The position numbers and the translations under genes are program-made. The notes under the pieces were generated by a model. That model was not told where the DNA came from. It searched no databases and worked only from the letters and a program-made list of their open reading frames with translations. From Spirochaetia bacterium (GTDB lineage Bacteria; Spirochaetota; Spirochaetia; Treponematales; Breznakiellaceae): a stretch of DNA of 7,581 nucleotides. The stretch's first letter is position 1. Each line of letters starts with the position of its first letter. The DNA is taken from assembly GCA_025997655.1 (NCBI GenBank), contig BNUW01000121.1:1-7581 (forward strand), in the 5' to 3' direction. Positions 1-5,230 of the stretch are shown here, in pieces.

Positions 1-26
1 CGGGGATAAATCTCCGGGCAAAGAGT

Positions 27-347
27 TTGCAGGTATATATTGACAAATTTAACCCCGCTATCGCAGTGCGGACATCTCCCGCAGATTACCATGCGGGGGA
101 ACGGGTTGTTGATTTGCCCCTGTATGCACTGAGTTTGCTGCCTGGTGAAATCAACCGATATTTTGCCATAAAATATTATACCCAGTCAAAAATAACCATT
201 GGAAAGGCCGCTGAACTTGCAGGAATGGACAAGGTTAATTTTGAAATCTATTTATCAAAAAATAAAATCCCCATTTCGCTTTTGAGTTATGATGATATTC
301 AAAATGATTTACAAAAAATATCAACCCTTAAAAAGATAAAGCAATGA
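27..347 (+). CDS. UPF0175-like antitoxin, 5' end uncertain
   Basis: Probable antitoxin of the UPF0175 family, small proteins usually found just before a DUF3368 (PIN-like) toxin. The clearest match is the block KITIGKAAELAGMDK (about residues 55-69), followed by a family-like tail with KIPISLLSYDDIQNDL. Known members are about 80-90 residues, so the N-terminal 20 or so residues here may not be native. The frame is open to the left edge of the window and has no clear ribosome binding site. TTG at 27 is only the first possible start, and a GTG or TTG further in is possible. The stop TGA overlaps the ATG of the next gene (ATGA, 344-347), the usual translational coupling in toxin-antitoxin operons. 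Because its toxin partner is broken, it may be an orphan or a solitary regulator. The family call is fairly firm and the start is weak. Confidence 0.7.
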   Translation: MQVYIDKFNPAIAVRTSPADYHAGERVVDLPLYALSLLPGEINRYFAIKYYTQSKITIGKAAELAGMDKVNFEIYLSKNKIPISLLSYDDIQNDLQKISTLKKIKQ

Positions 348-550
348 TAATTATTGCTGATACAGGTCCGATTATATCATTGGCCATAATTGATAAACTT
401 AATTTGTTATCAGAATTATATGGCGAAATCTATATACCGAATGCAGTATGAGAAGAACTTGTAAAATATGCTAATATTTTGAATGTTCCAAAAGTCAAAC
501 AATTTAAAAATAATATCAAGTATATTAATTTGACTAAGTTCGTTCTTTAC
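344..550 (+). pseudogene. Broken DUF3368/PIN-like toxin
   Basis: Remnant of the toxin partner of the preceding antitoxin, with which it shares an ATGA overlap. The N-terminus reads IIADTGPIISLAIIDKL, the typical PIN-type opening with the first acidic metal-binding residue in ADTGP. It continues with LYGEIYIPNAV. Codon 36 (449-451) is TGA where the family usually has Trp before EEL. Reading through it, the family-like sequence goes on as EELVKYANILNVPKVKQF to about position 550 (TKFVLY). It then stops resembling the family: the expected acidic residues of the second half (the DYGE and DD regions) are missing. Both lesions together make a working nuclease unlikely. A recoded TGA is improbable because TGA serves as a normal stop for neighbouring genes. 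The 3' limit is approximate. Confidence 0.72.
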
Positions 551-614
551 TCAACCGCAGTTATTAAATACCTTTTTAGCCATGACCCCTATATGCTTAA
601 TGCAAGCTTCCCCT

Positions 615-710
615 TCCAGAAGAATTAATATACAGCACAGATTAATTTACCAAATTTATGAAGATGAAAAAATTGTAAAAATTATCAGAATGTGGACACA
701 TTACGAATAA
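615..710 (+). pseudogene. C-terminal remnant of Txe/YoeB-like toxin
   Basis: The frame ending with TAA at 708-710 encodes SRRINIQHRLIYQIYEDEK followed by IVKIIRMWTHYE. This is very close to the C-terminus of Txe/YoeB-type RelE-fold ribosome-dependent mRNA interferases, including the RR, the H-R-L-Y segment and the terminal HYE that carry active-site residues in that family. The frame has an ATG at 600, but the upstream residues show no resemblance to the first 50-60 residues of the family and no antitoxin gene precedes it. I read it as a 3' gene scrap joined to the decayed PIN-like toxin. Whether the ATG at 600 allows a 36-residue peptide to be made is unknown. Confidence 0.7.
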
Positions 711-731
711 CCTAATTTACTATCATTCTAT

Positions 732-771
732 TTGCACCGCATTTCGTATAGCATTTCGCTATGTGCAATGG
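732..771. repeat. Palindromic element, left copy of inverted pair
   Basis: The ends TTGCAC (732-737) and GTGCAA (763-768) are complementary. Inside, CGTATAGC and GCTATGTG can pair over eight positions with two G-T pairs around the loop ATTTC. Read on the minus strand from 771, the sequence matches the plus strand at 1478-1508, with CCATTGCACATA and GCTATACGAA conserved. The two copies therefore form an inverted pair around the 856-1468 toxin-antitoxin operon. Confidence 0.7.
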
Positions 772-806
772 GCCTAAAATTTATAGAAAAAATTAAAAAA
801 AAGGAC

Positions 807-835
807 TTGACACATAAGTCTTAATATGATATTAT
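807..835 (+). promoter_or_regulatory. Promoter of the toxin-antitoxin operon
   Basis: TTGACA at 807-812, a 17-base spacer and TATTAT at 830-835 make a near-consensus housekeeping-type promoter about 20 bases before the antitoxin ATG at 856. Confidence 0.75.
822..834. promoter_or_regulatory. Candidate autoregulatory operator palindrome
   Basis: TAATATGATATTA is a perfect 13-base palindrome around a central G. It overlaps most of the -10 box. Phd/YefM antitoxins commonly repress their own promoter by binding palindromes at this place, so this is the likely operator. AT-rich palindromes also occur by chance, so confidence is moderate. Confidence 0.45.
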
Positions 836-855
836 ATAAATACTGGAGGATTATT

Positions 856-1140
856 ATGGCAATAAACTTGAAAAATGACATAAAACCGATTTCATACATT
901 AAAACAAATGCGGCTGAAATGATGAAATATGTGAACGACAGGAAAAATCCTATTGTTATTACTCAAAATGGTGAAGCACGGGCGGTTTTGGTTGATATAG
1001 AAACATATCAGGAAACCCAAGATGCTTTTGCGCTTTTGAGTCTTATACGCATTGCGGAACACGATGTGCAGGATGGAAATACAGAACCGGCCAAAAATGT
1101 TTTTGCTGAATTAAAGAAGGATATTACCAAAAATGGCTGA
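856..1140 (+). CDS. Phd/YefM-family antitoxin
   Basis: A 94-residue antitoxin of the Phd/YefM type. The N-terminal half has the family pattern: IKPISYIKTNAAEMMKYV (the DNA-binding and dimerising part), then NPIVITQNGEARAVLVDIETYQ, close to the family's core strand-helix signature. The C-terminal third, rich in charged residues (DVQDGNTEPAKNVFAELKKDI), would be the toxin-neutralising tail. I chose ATG at 856 over the in-frame ATG at 826 because GGAGG at 845-849 lies six bases before it. The 826 ATG falls inside the promoter and has no ribosome binding site. The gene overlaps the toxin by 8 bases (1133-1140). Transcription probably starts from 807-835 and is likely repressed by the antitoxin or the complex through the 822-834 palindrome. 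The family call is firm. Confidence 0.9.
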   Translation: MAINLKNDIKPISYIKTNAAEMMKYVNDRKNPIVITQNGEARAVLVDIETYQETQDAFALLSLIRIAEHDVQDGNTEPAKNVFAELKKDITKNG

Positions 1141-1468
1141 TGAAATAGAGCAATATATTGTTACTATTACAACAAACGCAAAAAAAGATTTACGAGAAAT
1201 AATATCTTACATTGCCCAGGATAATCCGTTGGCATCTATAAAAATATTGGAAAAAATAGAATCAAAGATAAATACATTGGATCATTTTCCATATCGGGGA
1301 GGATATGTTCCAGAGTTATTGAAAAGAAACATAAAAGAATATAGGCAATTACTTGAGTCGCCTTGGAGAATAATATATAAAATTGATAAAGATATGGTGA
1401 ATGTGTTATTGATAATAGATTCAAGAAGAAATACACAAGATATATTAATAGAAAAATTGTTAAAATAA
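1133..1468 (+). CDS. RelE/ParE-family toxin
   Basis: A 111-residue toxin of the RelE/ParE superfamily. Visible family features are the N-terminal helix TTNAKKDLREIISYIAQDNPLASIKILEKI, the FPYRGGYVPEL stretch, the basic segment around EYRQLLESPWRIIYKID, and the terminal strand VNVLLIIDSRRNTQDIL. The R-Q-L and W-R-I-I-Y pattern and the DSRRN end are common to chromosomal ParE/RelE-like toxins. I cannot decide from sequence alone whether it cleaves mRNA at the ribosome or poisons gyrase. Its ATG at 1133 lies within the end of the antitoxin gene, with AAGAAGG about 12 bases upstream as a distant ribosome binding site, so translation is probably coupled. Length is normal and no lesion is visible, so this pair is likely intact. 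Confidence 0.88.
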   Translation: MADEIEQYIVTITTNAKKDLREIISYIAQDNPLASIKILEKIESKINTLDHFPYRGGYVPELLKRNIKEYRQLLESPWRIIYKIDKDMVNVLLIIDSRRNTQDILIEKLLK

Positions 1469-1477
1469 AAGTACGGT

Positions 1478-1508
1478 CCATTGCACATAACATACGCTAT
1501 ACGAAGCG
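1478..1508. repeat. Palindromic element, right copy of inverted pair
   Basis: CCATTGCACATA and GCTATACGAA in this stretch match the reverse complement of 740-771, apart from a small diverged middle and a one-base gap. It begins 10 bases after the toxin stop. CGCTATACGAAGCG forms a four-base stem on its own. With 732-771 it frames the toxin-antitoxin operon and its promoter. Confidence 0.65.
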
Positions 1509-1567
1509 CCCCCGTACTCCATATATTTTATTATTTGAGCCAGTTCCAAAATAGAAATTAATTAATC

Positions 1568-1620
1568 ACGAAAAACACGAAATTTTACTTTTAAACAGCA
1601 ATTTTTTTCGTGTTTTTCGT
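1568..1620. repeat. CACGAA-type palindromic intergenic element
   Basis: Left arm 1568-1582 (ACGAAAAACACGAAA) and right arm 1606-1620 are perfectly complementary over 15 bases around a 23-base loop. The unit CACGAA repeats inside the arms, and the right side continues with more units (CTTCTTCGTGG, 1621-1631). It may stop transcription coming from the toxin gene, but there is no clean T-run after the stem. Its style matches the CCACGGA elements at 5289-5376 and 5470-5544. Confidence 0.7.
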
Positions 1621-1643
1621 CTTCTTCGTGGTTTGAAATTCCT

Positions 1644-1680
1644 AAAAAAAAACAGGCGGGAGCATTAAACCCCCGCCTGT
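1644..1680 (-). terminator. Intrinsic terminator of lipoprotein gene A
   Basis: Read on the minus strand, ACAGGCGGG (1680-1672) pairs with CCCGCCTGT (1660-1652) around an 11-base loop, followed by a run of nine T (1652-1644). It lies about 50 bases after the stop of the downstream lipoprotein gene and is a textbook factor-independent terminator for that strand. Confidence 0.9.
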
Positions 1681-1732
1681 AACGGTGACAGGCGCGTTTT
1701 GCGTACCTGGCGCCGTTGCGTTCCCTACCGGC

Positions 1733-2806
1733 TCAAGGGCCAAAACCACTCGGAATAGTAACACCGGTAATATCACCTGTTCCAAGGTCAACATCGTCTT
1801 TACCGTTTAACCCTCCGGTGTCTGTATCTTTGGTAATATCAGTAAGATTGTATGGTGTAAATGTTGTAACCCCAGCCCTTGTCTTACCGACTTCATCATC
1901 CCCAAATGCCAAATCAAAATGAAGAATACCTTCTCTTGCAGGAACCCATATATCGAAAGCCACAATATCTTTGGGTTTTGCAACCTCACCTGCAGTCACC
2001 TCTTCTCCATATGTGTCTTCATCCTCTTCTGTCCATAGTACATCTTCAGGAGGCGGATAAGCATTCAACATTTTGCCGGCTATTTCAGCGCCGTTAGCAT
2101 CATATACCATGAGCCATCCCGTACTCGCAAATTTTCCAAGGTCACCGCTCGTCATCCAATCTCCATCCGGCCAACTACCGGGGGTGCCCGGATTAATACC
2201 GGTAACTTTCAGCGTGCCTGAAATGTTAATACACTCAATTTCAATGCCGTCATTAAAAGGGTTATTGTCTGGGCGGCCAGTATTAATATTGAAATCTTCG
2301 CCATCGTTTATTCCGGTTACCGGCACTTGAAAATCATCAAGCGGATACATGAAGGGATCATTGGATGGACCTAATCCTGTTACTGCGAAATAAAGCTGCG
2401 GGGAGTCATTCTGGTTAAAGTTGTTAAACTGAATTTCCCAACTCGTATCGTCACCATAAGGACTACCGGTTCCAAAGTTTCTTAACACACCGCCAACAGA
2501 ACGTCCGGCTAACACGGAAGCTGAAGGTGCGGAACCGCCAATATCACCTTTGCCAACCGCCGCACCTTTAAAATCGGGATTGCCATATACCACTACCTTT
2601 TTGGGAGTAACTCCGTCCCCCACTTTCAGCTCTTTTAGCTCGCCCTTTAGGATGAATGATTTGGTTGTGCCACCGCCGCCGCCGTTGCCGTTGCCGTTAT
2701 CACAAGCGGCCAGAACCAATCCAAACACCAGCATCATTGCCGCCATTGCCACGAGGAGCATGGTCTTCCTGCCGGAAGCCTCACCCCAATTTTTTGTAGT
2801 TTTCAA
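1733..2806 (-). CDS. Secreted lipoprotein A, paralogue of 2959-3936
   Basis: A 357-residue lipoprotein of unknown function. A basic N-terminus and hydrophobic stretch (about residues 15-33) end in the lipobox LVLAAC, with Cys35 as the lipidated residue. The mature part starts with a flexible Asn/Gly linker (DNGNGNGGGGGTTK), as in spirochaete lipoproteins tethered to a membrane. Blocks shared with the neighbouring paralogue are KSFILKGE, KVVVYGNP, DTSWEI, YFAVTG, PVTGINDGEDF, NPFNDGIE, LMVY, FDLAFGDD and DLGTGDITG. The many short strand-like blocks suggest a beta-rich exported domain, which is only an inference. The start is TTG at 2806-2804, supported by GGAGG at 2816-2812 and by alignment with the ATG of the paralogue. 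The gene ends 53 bases before a strong terminator. A coding-like stretch continues in another frame after the stop (see findings). Confidence 0.88.
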   Translation of the reverse strand: MKTTKNWGEASGRKTMLLVAMAAMMLVFGLVLAACDNGNGNGGGGGTTKSFILKGELKELKVGDGVTPKKVVVYGNPDFKGAAVGKGDIGGSAPSASVLAGRSVGGVLRNFGTGSPYGDDTSWEIQFNNFNQNDSPQLYFAVTGLGPSNDPFMYPLDDFQVPVTGINDGEDFNINTGRPDNNPFNDGIEIECINISGTLKVTGINPGTPGSWPDGDWMTSGDLGKFASTGWLMVYDANGAEIAGKMLNAYPPPEDVLWTEEDEDTYGEEVTAGEVAKPKDIVAFDIWVPAREGILHFDLAFGDDEVGKTRAGVTTFTPYNLTDITKDTDTGGLNGKDDVDLGTGDITGVTIPSGFGP

Positions 2807-2891
2807 AACTACCTCCCATATTTTCAGGAGTTATGTTTGATTTTGCCTAAAACACAAAACGGTGCTTCTGCGTTTTTATGGTACATAACTC
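2676..2891 (-). repeat. Duplicated leader and signal-peptide block, copy A
   Basis: This stretch (5' leader, ribosome binding site and the first 40 or so codons) is nearly identical to about 3805-4019. Both contain TGCCTAAAACACAAAACGG upstream on the plus strand and the same signal-peptide codons. It ends just after CATAACTCC. Copy A differs by a small insertion/deletion next to the start codon, which turns the ATG of copy B into TTG. A weak shared promoter is possible on the minus strand (TTGTGT, 16 bases, CATAAC), but I would not rely on it. Confidence 0.85.
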
Positions 2892-2892
2892 C

Positions 2893-2931
2893 AGCGCTAG
2901 AACCAATTCGAATACCAGCATCATTGCCGCC
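2893..2931 (-). pseudogene. Remnant of a third lipoprotein signal-peptide copy
   Basis: On the minus strand this stretch reads GCGGCAATGATGCTGGT, then ATTGGTTCT, and ends GCGCT. It matches the signal-peptide codons (AAMMLVFGLVLAA) of the two lipoprotein genes at about 35 of 40 positions, with a one-base gap and scattered substitutions. It lies between the stop of lipoprotein B and the leader of lipoprotein A and is not in frame with a coding region. It is best read as a scar of an earlier duplication or recombination. Confidence 0.72.
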
Positions 2932-2958
2932 CTCACTACAGCCGGTTACAGGCCGTCA

Positions 2959-3936
2959 TTAAGGAATAGTCTTACCGGTAATATCACCTGTTCCAAGGTC
3001 AATATCTTTGACTCTGGGCGCCGCCGTCGCTGGGCCACTATAAGCTGTGGCAAGTTCCTCTGCAGTAAGATTGTGTGAGCTAATTCCGCTCACATTAGCC
3101 CTGGTCTTACCGGCATCATCCCCAAATGCCAAATCAAAAGTAAGAGTGCCCGCTCTTGCCGGAATACACGTAAGGAAATCCACGCTATGTTCGGGTCCCT
3201 CTGTATCCTCTGGAAGACGCGGAGGCACAAGAAGCTGTGAGCCGCTTATTTCAACGCCTCCATAATATACCATAAGCCATACCTTACCAGTCCCAAACTT
3301 TGCACGATCAGCGGTAGTAACACCGGTAATTTTCACCTGGCCTTCAATACCAATAATCTCAAGTTCAATTCCGTCATTAAAAGGGTTAGTGCCCGGGCGA
3401 GTATTGATATCGAAATCTTCGCCATCGTTTATTCCGGTTACCGGCAATTCAAAATCATTAAGCGGATATATGAAGGGGCGATCTTCCCCCATATCCTCCA
3501 CCACTCCTGTTACCGCGAAATAAAGCTCCGGGGAGTCATTCGGGTCAATGTTGGTAAGCGGAATTTCCCAACTCGTATCGTTGGTATAATCAGTAACGGT
3601 TCCAATATTTCTTGACACATCGCCAATAGAACGTGCGGTGAACAGGACAGATTTAGAACCGCCGCCGCCAAAAACGCCTTCACCAAGCGGTTTACCCTCA
3701 AATTTGGGATTGCCATATACCACTACCTTTTGGGGTTTAACGTCTCCACCCACTTTTACGCCTTTTACCTCGCCCTTTAGGATGAATGATTTTTTGACAT
3801 CCGGGTCTCCGCCGCCGCCGTTGCCGTTATCACAAGCGGCCAGAACCAATCCAAACACCAGCATCATTGCTGCCATTGCCACGAGGAGCATGGTCTTCCT
3901 GCCGGAAGCCTCACCCAAATTTTTTGTAGTTTTCAT
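2959..3936 (-). CDS. Secreted lipoprotein B, paralogue of 1733-2806
   Basis: A 325-residue lipoprotein of unknown function and upstream twin of lipoprotein A. The signal peptide is almost identical to that of A and ends in LVLAAC (Cys35), followed by a shorter Asn/Gly linker with DPDVKK. It shares the blocks KVVVYGNP, NDTSWEI, YFAVTG, PVTGINDGEDF, NPFNDGIE, FDLAFGDD and DLGTGDITG with A. The stretch between NPFNDGIE and the C-terminus differs most. B stops at TGKTIP, about five residues before the end of A. I chose ATG at 3936 because GGAGG (3945-3941) lies four bases upstream. The in-frame ATG at 3948 would include the ribosome binding site in the coding sequence. The two genes probably arose by tandem duplication followed by divergence of the exposed part. 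Confidence 0.88.
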   Translation of the reverse strand: MKTTKNLGEASGRKTMLLVAMAAMMLVFGLVLAACDNGNGGGGDPDVKKSFILKGEVKGVKVGGDVKPQKVVVYGNPKFEGKPLGEGVFGGGGSKSVLFTARSIGDVSRNIGTVTDYTNDTSWEIPLTNIDPNDSPELYFAVTGVVEDMGEDRPFIYPLNDFELPVTGINDGEDFDINTRPGTNPFNDGIELEIIGIEGQVKITGVTTADRAKFGTGKVWLMVYYGGVEISGSQLLVPPRLPEDTEGPEHSVDFLTCIPARAGTLTFDLAFGDDAGKTRANVSGISSHNLTAEELATAYSGPATAAPRVKDIDLGTGDITGKTIP

Positions 3937-4019
3937 AAAACCTCCCATGTTTTTAAGAGTTATGTTTGATTTTGCCTAAAACACAAAACGGTGCTTCTGC
4001 GTTTTTATGGCACATAATT
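3805..4019 (-). repeat. Duplicated leader and signal-peptide block, copy B
   Basis: Copy B of the block described at 2676-2891. It covers the upstream leader, GGGAGG ribosome binding site, ATG and signal-peptide codons of lipoprotein B. The similarity to copy A stays high through the non-coding leader up to GGCACATAATT and is lost beyond it. Confidence 0.85.
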
Positions 4020-4046
4020 CCCTATTCGTCCGCCAGCCTGATAAAG

Positions 4047-4075
4047 ACGGTATTGAGGCTCAGACTCAATGCCGT
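4047..4075 (-). terminator. Possible terminator after the membrane regulator
   Basis: ACGGTATTGAG (4047-4057) pairs with CTCAATGCCGT (4065-4075) over 11 positions with one G-T pair, around a 7-base loop. On the minus strand it is followed by CTTTATC, a weak T-rich tail. It lies about 100 bases downstream of the regulator stop and before the lipoprotein leader, so it may separate the two units. Confidence 0.45.
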
Positions 4076-4139
4076 AGCCATAAACCCCGGTGGAAAATCC
4101 GTTTATGAAGATATAGTATAGGGGCATTTACACGATTTT

Positions 4140-4181
4140 TAACCTCGTATTTCTACTTGGTTAACCTCGTATTTCTACCTG
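4140..4181. repeat. Tandem 22-base-period repeat over regulator stop codon
   Basis: TAACCTCGTATTTCTAC occurs exactly at 4140-4156 and again at 4162-4178. The second copy contains the stop codon of the 7TM regulator (CTA, 4175-4177 on the plus strand). The role is unknown. Confidence 0.75.
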
Positions 4182-5188
4182 ATTTTTGCAAAAGGCGGAT
4201 CGATTGATGCTGTATTACCCGGTTGTTCCCGAAACAGCGCGATGAAGGCAATGCGTCCGGCAGCGCCGGTTTTGCGGTAAATGCTCTGCAGGTGAAATTC
4301 CACCGTCCTGGGGGATAGGTCGAGTTCCCCGGCGATTTCCTTGTTCGCCTTACCCCGAAGCACCGCCAGGGCGACTTCCTGTTCCCGCCGGGAAAGCCCG
4401 TAGCGGCGGGCGGCTTCATCCACCAGCGCGGCAATACCTGCGGTACCGGCTGCCGGGGCGATGCTTTTCCGGGAAATACCGTAACGGCGGCGGTTCAGCA
4501 CCATAATGATGTCCGCAAACGCCAGAGCGAAAGCGATAATGTTGATATGATGCGGGTTCAGGCCGAGCGCAATGGAGAGGATATAGGCAGCCTGGCCCAG
4601 CAGGATAATAAGTACGCAAAGCAGAAATAGTTGCAGCCATTCCCGCATTTCACGGCTATTTGCGGGTTCGGTTCCCACCCCCCCCCCCCCACGATTCAAC
4701 TGGACAAGGATACTTGCCAGTAAGAACAGAAGGCTCAGTATTAAATAGACGAAGGCTGAAAAATACAGTATCCCCGGCGTAATGGCCAATTGATGCACGG
4801 ATTCGCCGGCAAACCAATACCGGACGATCAGGAGATGATGCAAATCATTAGTGGCGCCCAGCAGGGCTAGTATTCCGGGGACAAGCAGCAGCAAGGCTTT
4901 CACCGGCGCCCGTACCTTTTTGCCGCAGTGGTCGCAGAAATAGAAGAAAGCCAGCGCCGGAACAAAGATACCGCCTATAAAGTGGAGTTTTGCCCCCGTG
5001 TAGGCGGCGTCCGGGGAATTGCCGGAAATTTCCAAAACGTGTCCCAGAAAGTATAGCATAATAGCCATGTGCAGTAGGAGGAAATATCCCCTCTTTTCGC
5101 CGTCACTTTTAAAAATGATGAAAAAGACTATGCCGGCTGCACCGGCCAGCATCACCGCGGCAATTCCTGTCAGAATGGCATTCAGCAT
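4175..5188 (-). CDS. Seven-TM membrane-anchored LuxR-type regulator
   Basis: A 337-residue one-component regulator. Seven hydrophobic spans are visible at about residues 4-26, 34-52, 67-84, 96-113, 138-163, 183-207 and 212-232. The region from LHFIGGIFVPALAFFYF to LLFLLASI resembles the N-terminal 7TM sensor domain of some histidine kinases. A LuxR-type helix-turn-helix follows (about 262-320) with LSRREQEVALAVLRGKANKE and LSPRTVEFHLQSIYRKTG, cytoplasmic if the N-terminus is outside. No kinase or receiver domain is present. Between spans 5 and 6 the gene has 13 G in a row (Gly167-170). The frame extends upstream to GTG at 5293, but that start lies inside an intergenic repeat. ATG at 5188 immediately precedes the first span and is preferred, although it has no ribosome binding site. 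The ligand and target genes are unknown. Confidence 0.82.
   Translation of the reverse strand: MLNAILTGIAAVMLAGAAGIVFFIIFKSDGEKRGYFLLLHMAIMLYFLGHVLEISGNSPDAAYTGAKLHFIGGIFVPALAFFYFCDHCGKKVRAPVKALLLLVPGILALLGATNDLHHLLIVRYWFAGESVHQLAITPGILYFSAFVYLILSLLFLLASILVQLNRGGGGVGTEPANSREMREWLQLFLLCVLIILLGQAAYILSIALGLNPHHINIIAFALAFADIIMVLNRRRYGISRKSIAPAAGTAGIAALVDEAARRYGLSRREQEVALAVLRGKANKEIAGELDLSPRTVEFHLQSIYRKTGAAGRIAFIALFREQPGNTASIDPPFAKIR
4678..4690 (-). repeat. Poly-G tract (13 G) inside regulator coding sequence
   Basis: Thirteen consecutive C on the plus strand are G on the coding strand, encoding four Gly and the first base of a Val codon. Homopolymers of this length are prone to slipped-strand changes. 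One extra G leads to TAG at 4658-4656 and one lost G leads to TGA at 4560-4558. Both come before the DNA-binding domain. Confidence 0.95.
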
Positions 5189-5194
5189 AGGGTG

Positions 5195-5200
5195 ATTATA
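5195..5200 (-). promoter_or_regulatory. Possible -10 box for a leaderless regulator mRNA
   Basis: On the minus strand TATAAT (5200-5195) lies six bases before the preferred ATG at 5188. A TTAAAA 17 bases upstream (5223-5218) matches four of six -35 positions. Transcription would begin at or next to the ATG, which would explain the missing ribosome binding site. Confidence 0.4.
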
Positions 5201-5230
5201 TACATTTTGCAGGAAAGTTTTAAGGGGCTT

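Larger units (their letters stand above)
551..855. other. AT-rich gap with toxin scrap, repeat and promoter
   Basis: This 305-base stretch has no intact gene. In order it holds about 64 bases of unassigned sequence, the Txe/YoeB-like C-terminal remnant (615-710), the palindromic repeat at 732-771, and the promoter of the intact toxin-antitoxin operon (807-835). I recognise nothing in 551-614. Confidence 0.6.

Noticed and set aside
449..451. TGA read as tryptophan or selenocysteine
   Set aside because: Neighbouring genes end at TGA as a normal stop and the same gene also lacks its C-terminal half, so decay is the simpler reading.
732..771. Integron attC-like site next to a toxin-antitoxin cassette
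   Set aside because: The foldable palindrome is suggestive, but the conserved GTTRRRY and RYYYAAC cleavage boxes are absent and no integrase is visible. The partner element is in the opposite orientation, unlike cassette arrays.
1..1500. CRISPR array or prophage
   Set aside because: No regularly spaced repeats with unique spacers and no phage structural or integrase genes are visible anywhere in the window.
1716..1922. Plus-strand open frames opposite the lipoproteins, including 2073-2330, 2550-2840 and 3638-3979
   Set aside because: They are shadows of the minus-strand lipoprotein genes, Pro/Ser-rich and without ribosome binding sites or family resemblance.
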